From NCBI GenBank assembly GCA_963920575.1, contig OY986965.1:4791134-4855133 (forward strand): a stretch of 64,000 bases of DNA, read 5' to 3'. Both the position numbers and the translations under genes were made by a program. The stretch comes from Narthecium ossifragum. Taxonomy: Eukaryota > Streptophyta > Magnoliopsida > Dioscoreales > Nartheciaceae. The notes beneath the pieces are model-generated. The model saw only the letters and a list, made by a program, of their open reading frames with translations, did not search any database and was not told the origin of the DNA. Shown one piece after another: positions 39,771-50,589 of the stretch (within the stretch, counting starts at the first letter, position 1; every line of letters begins with the position of its first letter).

Positions 39771-41606
39771 ATGCATTCAAGCTCCAATGCATCCTTCAAT
39801 GAGCTCCAATGGCTCTCCCAGATCCGAAAGATACTCGAAGATGAACTCGAAGACGACGATGGCATCGCCGTCTCCATCTCCAACGCCCCAAAGCCACTCC
39901 TTTCCAGCAAGCCAGATTGTTATGCTCCTCAGCTCGTCGCGCTCGGCCCTTACCACCACACCCGCCGGGAGCTCCATGAGATGGAGAGGTACAAGCTCTC
40001 TGCCGCCAAGAAAGCCTGCCGGCACCTCTCCGGCTCCAGCTTCCAATCCATCATCCAACTCTTTGTCAAACTCGAGTACCCGATTCGAGGACACTATCAT
40101 AGGTTGGAATCCAAATGCAATCTTTTGGTTGGTTGTATAATTAGTTTGTTTGATTGCTTGGTGTTGTATTATTAGACGATGCAGAATTTTTTTTATGAAT
40201 CTTTTTTCATGTCATTGTTTGATCGCCTACATTTGTGCGCCTGACTCATTGCTGGAATGCAAAACGTACGTAAAGACATGCACTGCTTCGACGAAACCGT
40301 GTAACTTTTGTTCTCGTACTACGGCCAATTGGCCGTTTACATGATGAAGTATCGGGCTCTATGATGCAGCTTCTAGTAATCAAACTGCAGGTATCTTGAT
40401 TTCAATGGCGAGACACTGGCATGGATGATGGCGATCGATGCGATGTTCATGATCGAATACCTGCAAATCTATCTCAAAGATGATAATGGCCGGTCATCGG
40501 AGGCCAGAGTCCCTCCTAGGATGAAATTGGCGCATGATCTGATTCCCCAGGACATGATGAAGCTTGAGAACCAGATTCCACTGTTCCTACTGAGAAAGAT
40601 CTTAGAGTTCACTCACTCATCCTCAAAGTTTGGAGATGAAATGCTAGCTTCCATGCTGATTGGATTCTTGAAGGAGATATCACCATTGAAGTTGGTGCAA
40701 ATATCTGCATGCATGGATCTCTCACAGCACTCACATTTGCTAGAGCTTCTCTACCACTCGGTGGTGCCTGAATTCAAACAAGAATGTGAAGCCATTGATG
40801 CTGATCACATGATTGAGCAAATATCCGAAGAAAAATCCGGTGATGTCGTGGATTTAGTCTCAACTCGATGCGGAGCTCTACTGATGACAGTTATCAAGTT
40901 CCTGGTGAAGATACCATGGAGAATTATTACTAAATCCCCTGTTTTCTTGATCATAAAACAGCCAGTTGAGCACCTCCTATTTTCTCACATGCATCAGCCA
41001 TCGAAAACAGATGAACCAACCAAGATTCATGGCAACAAGACGTCCCCATTGCTCGAAGAAATCGCGATCCCGTCGGTGACTGAGCTCGCCGGTGCTGGCA
41101 TTCGGTTCTCTCCGACCAACGGAGGTCTATCGACGATCGAATTCAACACACGCACCGGAACATTGCGTCTCCCGGCGGTCGACATCGATGTGAACTCAGA
41201 GGTGGTATTGAGAAACTTAGTCGCCTACGAGTCGGCCATCGTTTCCGGGCCACTGGTGTTCACAAGGTACATTGAGCTGATGAATGGAATTATAGACACA
41301 ATAGAAGATGTGAGAATTCTAAGGGAGATCGGAGTCGTTTCTAATCGATTGAAGAGCGACGGAGAGGCCGTCGATCTCTGGAACGGCATGAGCCGATCTC
41401 TGAGGCTGACGAGAGCTCGAGAGCTCGATAAGATCATCGAGGAGGTGAACAAGTACTACAGTAGCAGTTGGAGAGTGAAGCTGAGGAAGTTGGTGAAAAG
41501 ACATGTAATTGGCTCATGGCAACACTCTGTTGTTGCTGCCGTTGTATTGTTCTTGCTGGTAACCAGTGTGCAAACCTTTCGTCTGATCTATGGATGTGCT
41601 CGTTAG
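39771..41606 (+). CDS. DUF247 / UPF0481 family protein
   Basis: Two exons, 39771-40102 and 40391-41606, joined in phase (HYHR-YLDFNGETLAW), giving 515 aa. The family hallmarks are present: YAPQLVALGPYHH and LHEMERYKL near the N-terminus, DLIPQDMMKLENQIPLFLL in the middle, and AGIRFSPT followed by LRLPAVDID, VLRNLVAYE and DRL-like ELMNGIIDT blocks. A single C-terminal membrane helix (VVAAVVLFLLVTS) ends the protein, as in most members. This fits a plasma- or endomembrane-anchored protein of unknown biochemical role. Some family members are candidates at grass self-incompatibility loci; nothing here points to that role. The intron contains an in-frame extension ending at 40175, but splicing at GT 40103 restores the conserved core. 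Confidence 0.9.
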
Positions 41607-42276
41607 ATTTAACTTAGAACAAGAAAACACTGAGGTGATTGTATTTTGGGCATTGGCTTTCTAGTGATTTAATTTATGTTTATGTATGTTACGATTTCTA
41701 TTATCATCTTTTAGAAGTTTAAAAGAATAAAGTTTTGTTTACATTGACATATGGTATGTGTAATGCTCATGTCACGTGATTGGTAGCTCATTACCGATTC
41801 TTCTATCTAGTCCATCGGTAGTGGTTTATCAATAGATTAAATCAATGAATCGGTAACTCACTATCGATTGAATTGTACCGGTAGTGAGGTACCGATTGAT
41901 TGATAGAGTCTATGGACTAGATGAATAATTCAATCGATAATGGACTATCGATTTTTTCATATGATACATCGGTTTATGAAATCTGACTTTTTAAAAATAT
42001 CCCCCACCTTTTTCCGTCAGGTTAAGACTAGCCTGCTTAAATCCTAACCCAATTTGCAAAGTGACTTAAATACCCATGTATGCAAATAATTCATGTTTAA
42101 ACACCCTCGTTGGTACGGAAGATAAGAATTGGGAGATATTTTTGTAATTAGTTGAATTTCTAAAATAATTATATAACTATAAAGATTTCAAGGGATATAT
42201 TTATAATTAATCTTACAAAATTATATGATCTCAACCCGGCACGCTAAACAATTGCAGAGCATGCACCTTTGACATA
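41607..42276. other. 3' flank of the DUF247 gene with TCGGTA repeat
   Basis: 41765-41975 carries at least nine ATCGGTA/TACCGATT/TATCGATT words in both orientations, related to the repeats flanking the PMD pseudogene. The rest is AT-rich and featureless. Confidence 0.5.
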
Positions 42277-42545
42277 GGGCCTGTTTGGTTGCTGAGAAGT
42301 GAGCTGAAGTGGAGTGACTTCTGGAGAGTGACTTTCTAGGGAGTGACTTTCTGGGAAGTGACTTTCTGAGATTTTTTGAGTTCTGGTGTTTGGTTGGTGC
42401 TTGAAGTGGATGCTGAGAAGTGGTAAATTCTGTCACTTTTGCTGTTTGGTTGGTACTGAAGTGGATGCTGAGTTCTGATATTTTCTGAGTCATGGTGTTT
42501 GGTTGATGCTTGAAGTGGGGATGAAGTGGGGATATGGTCACCCCA
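42277..42545. repeat. left terminal and subterminal region of the Harbinger element
   Basis: After the terminal GGGCCTGTTTGGTTG come repeated GTGACTTTCT, GAAGTGG and TGGTTG(G)TGCTTGAAGTGG words, a dense set of possible transposase or Myb binding sites. Confidence 0.7.
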
Positions 42546-42653
42546 AATGCGAGTGGTGAGCATACCACACATGTTCTTGATGTATTAGATCTAAATGCTG
42601 TAATTACAATCTTCAATTGATGTTATCGAAATTTGCCAATATATTGCATTTAA

Positions 42654-43214
42654 TAACAATATGCTATAATTAAGATAATCAATTATTCACGTTTCCCATT
42701 ATCCGTGCGGGGACAGGGCGGTGTGGGTTGCATCGATTAAACCAGACCCAATCTGAATTGAGAGCATACTAGAATCAGTTTGGATGGATCCAGACTTGAT
42801 CCAGACCAAGTTTGGATTGATCCAGACTTGATCCAGACCCAGTCTGGATGGATCTAGAATATTTTGGATCGATCCAAACTTATTCCGGATCGATCCAAAC
42901 CAGTCTGGATCGATCCAAAACCCTTTCCATGACTCTTTGTTACATCTGGATCGATCCAAACTCATATTGGATCGATCCAAGCCGTTAGAAACCTAAATTC
43001 TGACATCTTGGATCGATCCAAACCTATTTCGGATCGATCCAAGACTGGCTGACGGGTAAAAACGTGCAGTTCTGATCTGATCCGAGGATCCACGACTTGG
43101 GGCCTATAAATTAGGGTTTTGGCTCTTATTTTTTGTATCTTTTTCCCTCTTATAACAATATGCTATAATTAAGATAATCAATTATCCGCGTTTCCCATTA
43201 TCCGCGCGGGGACA
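42654..43214. repeat. 62-bp direct repeats bounding a 437-bp GATCGATCC-rich segment
   Basis: 42654-42715 and 43153-43214 are nearly identical (TAACAATATGCTATAATTAA to CCGNGCGGGGACA). Between them lies unrelated sequence with at least seven GGATCGATCC palindromes (42790-43035) and a TATA-like CCTATAAATTAGGG near 43102. This looks like a promoter-bearing LTR scrap captured by, or duplicated in, the transposon. Confidence 0.7.
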
Positions 43215-44079
43215 AGTCATATGGGTTTGGCCCATTTATAAATGAATTGGGTTTGGGTTTTATACATTGGACTTTATTTTATCTAACACAACTTGTATTT
43301 TTTCTCGACATTAGAAAAAAAAATCATCCATTACATGTAGCAATTACTCACATTACTTACATTTTTATGCATTGATGAAATGAAAAAATACAGCTGTGAA
43401 GGAAAAAAGTTGAAAAATACAACTTCTATTTTTTCAAAACACACCTGTAAACACCCACTTTAGATTGCAAACTTGAAAAATACAACATATATTTTGAAAC
43501 CACCTAATATATATACTAAATAGCTAGTAATGAAGATTTTGAAACCACCTAATAGATATGCAAAAATTTAATACTATTAAGTGTTGACATCAAAGCTTAT
43601 ATAAAGGGAAGTCATTCATTCCTGTTTTGAACATTTGCATACTGGGATGTTCATACATACAAGTACAAATTATACATACAACCTTTGGGATAACTACAAA
43701 TACCACCAAATAGGACATCATGTCATACAACCATTCCTTGTACATACAAATTATAAATACAACCATTCCTTGTACATACAAATTATACAATAGGACTTGA
43801 GTCTTTGTACATACAAACTCCTCTACAATTATTCCACAAGTCTTCAATTTGCTGCCGATCACTATCTTCGCCTCTTACGATCGTGTATAAAGATACAAGG
43901 GCTCAGAATTTGTATCATCATTGCCCTTGTGTGACGGCAATTGGTTGCTTAACAAATTAAGCCATCCAAATCACCAAACCACTCATACCCTGTCATCATG
44001 TTCGAATCATCACTTCCCCAAGAACATCATTTCACCATCATGTCCCCAAAATTCAATAGACAATGAAAACATATACGAA

Positions 44080-44865
44080 CAAAACCATCATAGGATCAAC
44101 TTTCATCATCTCCCCATATAATCATAAGCAACAGTAAATCATAAACCAACAAGTTTGTCATTCAATTGAACATGCATTCAAAAGTAACCTGGCTGCCATC
44201 AAAAGGAGCTCTAAGGCACAATATAGACAATGGTCATCATCTCCCCAGTCTCATAAACATCAATAAAACAAAACCAGCAAAAAGGAGCAGCAGAACAACC
44301 CTCCAATCCACCATAGGATCAGTTTTCATCATATCCCCATATAATCATAAGCAACAGTAAATCATAAACCAACAAAACCATCAATTGAACATGCATTCAA
44401 AAGTAACATGGCTGCCATCAATAGGACCTCCAAGGCACAATATAGACAATGGTCATCATCTCCCCAGTCTCATAAACATCAATAAAACAAACCAGCAAAA
44501 AGGAGCCAGTCAACAGCCCTCCAATCCACCATAAGATCAGTTTTCATCATATCCCCATCTAATCATAAGCAACAGTAAATCATAAACCAACAAAACCATC
44601 AATTGAACATGCATTCAAAAGTAACCTGGCTGCCATCAATAGGACCTCCAAGGCACAATATAGACAATGGTCATCATCTCCCCAGTCTCATAAACATCAA
44701 TAAAACAAAACCAGCAAAAAGGAGCCAGTCAACAGCCCTCCAATCCACCATGGGATCAGTTTTCATCATATCCCCATATAATCATAAGTAACAGTAAATC
44801 ATAAACCAACAAAACCATCAATTGAACATGCATTCAAAAGTCACCTGGCTACCATCAAAAGTAAT
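44080..44865. repeat. 219-bp tandem array, about 3.5 copies
   Basis: AACATGCATTCAAAAGT recurs at 44169, 44388, 44606 and 44825. Units contain GGTCATCATCTCCCCAGTC and CAACAGTAAATCATAAACC. Copies differ by a few bases only. Confidence 0.93.
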
Positions 44866-44964
44866 ATAAGCTGCCAATGAACACGAAATCTACTCAAATT
44901 GGAAAATACACAAGTCAATACACAAGTTCATACACAAGTCCATACACAAGTCCATGAAATCAAC

Positions 44965-45264
44965 CTATGTCATGGTGAAAAACACAATAAACCCTAATGC
45001 AATACACAATCCAATTGCAGTTGCAAGTCCAAATTCAAACCAACCACACCCTCTTCTACCGAAATTAGTTGCACGAGGCAATTGAGATGCATACTCATGA
45101 TATGAATTTAAAGCGTCATTTCTATTATAAAACCCTCGATAACACGCCCCACTGAACCGATGCACCTGTTCATGGCATGCCGGCCACGAATCATATACAC
45201 CGGGTCGTCTCCCTTTGTACACGACATAATATTTCATGATTTCAAGTCCTGCAATGATGGTCAT
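44965..45264 (-). CDS. small protein: RNase H1 N-terminal (viroplasmin-type) domain + C-terminal membrane helix
   Basis: An open frame of 99 codons; the likelier start is the internal Met10, giving 90 aa, because an acceptor-like CATTGCAG lies just before it. Residues 11-55 fit the RNase H1 N-terminal domain (Pfam Cauli_VI): YYVVYKGRRPGVYDSW, then a Cys, EQV, FSGACYRGFYNR and a closing Ala. This fold binds RNA/DNA hybrid or double-stranded RNA in RNase H1. No RNase H catalytic domain follows. Instead about 20 hydrophobic residues (FGLATAIGLCIALGFIVFF) form a C-terminal helix ending one residue before the stop, as in tail-anchored proteins. It lies inside the Harbinger element, same strand as the transposase, downstream of the Myb/SANT gene and now separated from it by a solo LTR. 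Function unknown. It could instead be an exon of a larger gene. Confidence 0.72.
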   Translation of the reverse strand: MTIIAGLEIMKYYVVYKGRRPGVYDSWPACHEQVHRFSGACYRGFYNRNDALNSYHEYASQLPRATNFGRRGCGWFEFGLATAIGLCIALGFIVFFTMT

Positions 45265-45383
45265 TGACCATCAACATGTGAGCATGCTCATATGCAGAAT
45301 TGTTTCAACAACCAGTTAAACCAACAAGTAAACAAGGGGATCAGAAGTATATGAACGATAACAACATAATCAAGTAGTGGTAG

Positions 45384-47554
45384 TGTCGCGCCCCGACCCG
45401 CAGGGCGCAACCGGGCCGGGACCGCGAGGGGGAAACCACCTACAACAACTAGCCTCAACTGGCGGAAACAGTTGAGACTACAAGACAGCTGGCGGAAACA
45501 GCTGCCAACAGGCACAAGCGGAAGCAAAGAACTAAACGACAACTATTAACATTTATTACAAACCAGCAATAAAAAGTTAACAGGGTTTAGTACAACAACT
45601 ACATGGGATCACAATCCCCAAAAAGAAACCACAACACCCACCGGGGTCTCCGCGAACGCACATACGAACCCATCATGACCCTCAGACATGATCAGGATCC
45701 GGAGCGCTGCCTCGAGACGACCGAGGGGGTAACACTGGGACAGAGCGGTCACCTGCACCTGCAACAAACACAGCCCAGGTAGGCATGAGCAACAGCTCAG
45801 CAGGGTCCTACTCTACAACTCCCACAAACAAGGTAAAGCAACCGGACACACTCTCATGCCAAGTACCGAGGCTTGCCAAGGATCCCACAATCCCATCAAT
45901 AACCCGAAGGGTTCCTGTCCTAGGTGCGTATCTCCGATAACGCCACTGCTTAGGGGTGGGCAACTCCGACATTCCCTGACGCAGGGTGGACACGACGCAA
46001 CCAGTAGGACCCCCTTCTCCAAGCGGGATCTCCGCACTTGGCGGAACAACCGAAGTTAAGACTACCATCACTCGGTACTCCAAGCAGCAGAGTCAACAAC
46101 CACCCAACCTACCCTAACATGCCTAATGCACAGGTAAACAGGGCAGGATAGATATGATAAAGCTGTAAACAACCAACACAGCAAGGGCACACCTTCGGCC
46201 CATTTATACTAAACACTCCCGAGGGTCATGACTCCCTCGGTTCACCACAAAGCGGTAAGGGCATACTGTCAGCCCATTTATTCTACACAACCCGAGATGC
46301 ATCACTCTCTCGGTTCAACCACAAAGCGATAAGCATACATGCATAGCTCATTACAGGATAAACCCCGAGGGTAAAACCGTAAAAACCACTTGCATGCGAA
46401 GCCCCGCGGGCAAAACAGCACTTAACGCAAGTAAAACCCTCTCTGCACCGAAAGAGATCGATCTCCTATAGCATGGAGATCGATCTTCCTCGAGGCTAGA
46501 AGCACCCGTCCTGGTCACCCCCACGAGATCGATCTCCACCCTCATGAAGATCGATCTTGTAGGTGACGCGGACGCAAACCGCACAGGCACCAGCCGCCAA
46601 GAGATCGATCTCCCTCCCAGGGAGATCGCTCTCGCTCGGGCGGGCTGGGCCACCCCGACCAAGATCGATCTCTCCCCAAGAGATCGATCATGATTGGGTT
46701 CACGCCGGCGGCCGGACGGCGAGGAACACCGCCGGAAACCGCCACCATACCTCACCAAACTAGGTAGGCTGGTAGATCTCAGTGTCACGAAGCTACTCAT
46801 GGCTTCAAAACCGGGAAAGAAAAACTCCACAAGGAGATCTAACAAGAAAACAAAACCGGATTTTAAAACCCTCAAACAGCCGGAGTTTTAGAAGAAGAAC
46901 CCTACCTCTTCAACGCAGCTTCGATCCACAAGTCCTACCCCAGGACCTTCCTCGCCTTGCCACGAACCCAACGAGCCTTCAAGCTCCCGGAGAGGTGGCC
47001 GGAGGAGGAAGAACGGCGAGCGAAAGCTCTCAGCCGAAACAGGGGAAAGCAGAGCCGCGAGGAAGAAGAAGAGAAGAAGGGGAAGAAAGGAAGGGGGAAG
47101 GGGCGGGTAAGGCCGGGGGAAAGCCGGCTAAAGCGGGGAAAAGCTGGGGGAGGGGAGGGAAAGTCTTCCCTCCCCTGACAGGGGAAGCGACGGCCACCGC
47201 GGTGGCCGTCCTTCGAAAGCCACCGACAGAGACTTCCAGGCACATGGAGATCGATCTTCATGGACATGGAGATCGATCTTCCTCGCCCAGAACGGCGACC
47301 ACAAGGCACAGAGAGATCGATCTTCACCCCCATGGAGATCGATCTCCCTTGCCCAAAACGGAAACCTTGGCTGAGACACAAGCCCAAGCACAGGACTTCC
47401 GAACCAGGGTCCACCTAACCTTTCTAAGCAAAAACAAGCATCAACCAAGGTATGTGTGTGCACAGCCAGTGTGAAACGACCGCCGAGGTGCAATTTCCCA
47501 AATTGCTCTTGGGGTAAACAGCAAGCCACAGGGATGGAGGGGCAGGTCCTCACA
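45384..47554 (+). mobile_element. solo LTR (Ty3/gypsy-type), 2171 bp, nested in the Harbinger element
   Basis: It starts TGTCGCGCCCCGACCC and ends GGTCCTCACA, with the 5-bp GGTAG directly outside each end (45379-45383 and 47555-47559). No internal retrotransposon sequence, primer site or second LTR is present, so it is what recombination between two LTRs leaves behind. The start sequence resembles LTRs of Tekay/Del-type gypsy elements (my recollection). Long overlapping frames inside (for example 46782-47474) are low-complexity and not genes. Confidence 0.88.
46445..47355. repeat. clusters of palindromic AGATCGATCT words in the solo LTR
   Basis: Around 46449-46690 there are seven, and at 47247-47352 four, copies of AGATCGATCT or one-base variants, usually preceded by a purine and spaced 20-60 bp. 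The two clusters are separated by an AG-rich block. Confidence 0.85.
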
Positions 47555-47559
47555 GGTAG

Positions 47560-47790
47560 TGTCATATAAGGTGTAGCTAGTGGTAGTGTTTGCATGCACA
47601 TAATCCAAAATTCACATCATCAGCTAGTACTAGTGTCATATAAGGTTTAGATGCAAATATCCAAGTAAACAGGGCATACATCATGAACATATACATCCCA
47701 AAAATATGATGCAGCTAGTGGTAGTGTTTGCATGCACATAATCCAAAATTCACATCATCAGCTAGTGCTAGTGGCATATAAGATTTAAAT
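47560..47790. repeat. short duplicated block beside the solo LTR
   Basis: AGCTAGTGGTAGTGTTTGCATGCACATAA-type sequence occurs at about 47575 and 47712, each followed by AATTCACATCATCAGCTAGT. The same GTGGTAG word was the target of the LTR insertion. Confidence 0.75.
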
Positions 47791-47804
47791 GCAAATCCCA
47801 AATG

Positions 47805-48899
47805 TTAATCGTGCCTATTTCGGTCAAAGAAGTCTTGCAACCACATCTTCCGGTGTTTTATGCTCATCACCAAGAATCCCCGTGCTTCTATCTCATCCCG
47901 GTTGAGTGTGTTGAAAACACGTAGGAGATCCACCTCGGGGTAATCAGTAGCACACTCTATAACAGACGCATATAATTTATCGGTCGATTTGACGTTGCCC
48001 GATAGAATGGCATCCCCAACCTTCTCAATGACTCTACAAAATGTGTCATCCCTCGTCTCTCTCGACCGCTTACTAGCAAACGTGCGAGCTGGCATACGCG
48101 CAACTGTGTTGGCCATAGTCATGCGCACAGATGTCTCTCCGTCACTTGTGCCTGCATGAGCATTGTTATTCCCCATGGGGGTGCTCCCCGTGTCCATAGC
48201 AGCCGGACTATTGGCAGCCTCATCGGTCGGGGTAAAGGGGGGGCAAGAATCCGCATCCTCGAGCTCTATGACAGGCTCGTTGGGATCAGTCTCGTCATGG
48301 GAGGACCGAGCATATCTGCCCGAGGCTCTCTCCTCGCAGCAGCAAGCGACAAGCAGGTCAAAATTAGGGATTGGCTTGTTAATAAGGTTCCTAGCATTAG
48401 GATGCGCCTACATAATAAGAGATGTATTAGCCAATTTTCAATGCAAGACATAAGTTCACGATTAGTTTTTGTAAAGTATTAGGCAAGGCTAACGCACCGC
48501 AATATATGCCGCGGCAACATCCACATTCATCGAGAACTTCTTATCAAGTTCTGTCCATCCACAACAACTTAATTTCTGCAAAGATTTAATGACGCTGTAC
48601 TTCTTTCGACACCATACCATGTGATTCTGAACATGTTTGAGCTCAAAGCCCCCCTGGTTGTCAAGTTTGTCATTCACATACTTGGCCGCCGCATTAAAGT
48701 GGTGATTTTTAAACCACCTATCCCCTTTGGGACGGCCCTTCTTAACCTCGGCGAGGTACTCAGGGAGGTGAGCCTCCTCCGCGTTGGTCCACCTCTTGTT
48801 CTGGCTACCCGTTTTGCCTTGGGCCTTCGCCTTGCCCTTGGCATTAGGCTCACCACGAGGTAATTGCGAACCATCGTCGGGTTGAGAGGAAGAATCCAT
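47805..48899 (-). CDS. Myb/SANT-like DNA-binding protein of the Harbinger element
   Basis: Two exons, 48899-48498 and 48407-47805, joined in phase (AAAYIA-AHPNARNL) give 334 aa. Residues about 36-130 form the Myb/SANT-like domain (Myb_DNA-bind_3): RWTNAEEAHLPEYLAEV, then FKNHHFNAAAKYVN and KHVQNHMVWCRKKYSVIKSL. The middle is acidic (ELEDADSC), and residues about 245-330 match the conserved tail of such proteins (FCRVIEKVGDAILSG to MWLQDFFD). In PIF/Harbinger elements the transposase needs a Myb-like partner for nuclear import and end binding; this is the expected second gene, same strand and just downstream of the transposase. The 90-bp intron has GTGCGT and TATGTAG borders. The frame is fully open. 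Confidence 0.9.
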
Positions 48900-49106
48900 A
48901 TTCTATAAATAATCCAATGCGATATAGCCATTTAAAATATACCGCATACGCCACTAACATTGTGCACAGAATGTTATGCGTTTTTATAAGCAGGACAATA
49001 ACAAGTAGTTTAGATCTTATGAAAGATTGTTAAAAATTGTGGGCATTTATAACATAACAATGGTAACAACTTAATCAGTCAACCGAATAAAACATGTAAC
49101 AAATCC

Positions 49107-50464
49107 CTAACGATCTCGTTGGAAGTCAAGCCACATCTGTTGTGCGATTTCATCGCACAAATTGAGCCAAACACCTTGCTCCTGGCGTTGCTCTCTCGTC
49201 GTGCGCGGTTGTGTAATTGGCGGATCATCTTCGATGGTCTCAACCATCATCAGTGGGTCGTCTGGGGATTTGTCAAGAATGAAATTATGCAGAATACAAC
49301 AAGCAATGACAATATCAACTTGTGTCCTGTAGGGGTAAAATGGATGTGATGTGAGAATCTTGAAGCGGTTCTTAAGCAAACCGAACGCTCGTTCAATCCT
49401 AGATCTCAGTGACGAATGACGTAGGTTAAAGAGCTCCTTTTCGTTTTCTGGAATGCGTCCAACATACTCGTTGAGATGGTACCTTACGCCCCGGTATGGT
49501 GCAACAAACCCAGGCGAGGTTGGGTACCCGGCATCTACAAGGTAATACTTCCCTACAATATAAGAAAGGGTTTCAAACGACTAGTACGCCTAATCAAGTA
49601 TAAAGTTAAACGACGATTGTGTGGGGCTACGTTATACCTTCAATGGTTTTCAAGCCACCGGGAGGTCGTCGAGAAAGGGCGTCTTTCAAGACAGTATAGT
49701 CATTGGCCGACCCTTCCCAACCGGCCAAGACGTAAGTAAAACGGAGGTCAGGAGTAGCAGCAGCTAACACGTTCTGTGTAAGCCCCTTACGCCCTCGGAA
49801 GGGAAGTGCCATGTCGGCGGGGACACTGGCATCTACGTGAGTTCCATCGATGAGGCCGATACAATTCTAGAGGGAAACAAGTGAAGAATTCATGGTGAGT
49901 TCTGGAAAGCATGAAATGCTTATGGCCCGAGAGAGGGTTGGATAGTACCTTAAAGTACGGATAATATGAATGGTTGTACAAAATTTCAGAGTGTGTTGAT
50001 GGGCCAGGCTGTTGCATAAATGTGTCGCGTAGGGCTAGTACCGCCTTTAATACCATGTGGAAATATCGACTGATGGTCTCACCAGACAACATAAACTCCA
50101 TGCGCATGACCCGATTTTTCGTGTTATGGCCCACAATATGCAGGAATATACATAATTGTTCTTCAACTTTGACATGATCAGTGTCCACAAGAAGTTGACG
50201 TACTCTCATCACTCTTGCTAACTGATGCAACGCGTCCGCATCCATACGTATGTAACTAACGCAGTAATCCCCCCCCCCCCCCCCCCCCCCCGGTCTCAAT
50301 ATCCTATCCATATGCCCTTCTCGTAACACAAGTCGTTGCTCGCGTGGTATAACACATGTGTTATCACGCGAGTCAAGGTAGCGTCGTGCAACCGTGACAA
50401 CGACTACATAGGCTGCAGCTAGCATCCTCATGCGCTCAAAATGCTCGTCATCGCCATTGGCCAT
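49107..50464 (-). CDS. PIF/Harbinger DDE transposase, intact
   Basis: Three exons, 50464-49949, 49866-49638 and 49552-49107, GT/AG and in phase, give 396 aa. The N-terminal part contains a helix-turn-helix-like segment (VEEQLCIFLHIVGHNTKNRVM, SGETISRYFHMVL). The catalytic core has Asp179 in the IDGTH motif, Asp228 in SANDYTVL and Glu302 in RIERAFGLLKNRF, the DDE_4 signature. It cuts and rejoins the element ends. A run of seven glycines (about residues 60-66) is encoded by a run of 23 C on the plus strand (50269-50291). It remains in frame here. The complete triad and lack of stops suggest recent activity, although the element itself carries insertions. Confidence 0.92.
50269..50291. repeat. 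run of 23 C inside transposase exon 1
   Basis: A homopolymer coding for consecutive glycines in the minus-strand transposase. It is a likely slippage site and a place where assembly length is uncertain. Confidence 0.9.
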
Positions 50465-50589
50465 CTAGTAGAAAAGTAAAATATTTAACTAAAAACCATA
50501 TAACACATCTATCATGAGCATGTAAAACAGCTATACCAACATAACAGTTATCTAAAGAACAGGACATGAAATCATAAATTCAAATAGGG

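Noticed and set aside
39777..40100. 107-codon minus frame
   Set aside because: Antisense shadow of the first exon of the DUF247 gene.
43590..43862. 90-codon minus frame with repeated TTGTACATACAAATTATA on the plus strand
   Set aside because: The frame is made by a short tandem duplication and has no domain.
44080..44865. Regular 219-bp repeats considered as a CRISPR-like array
   Set aside because: Units are adjoining tandem copies with no unique spacers, in a plant transposon.
46782..47474. 230-codon plus-strand frame, and the 174- and 159-codon minus-strand frames overlapping it
   Set aside because: They lie wholly inside the solo LTR, are low complexity (Arg, Gly, Pro, Glu), overlap each other on both strands and match no family.
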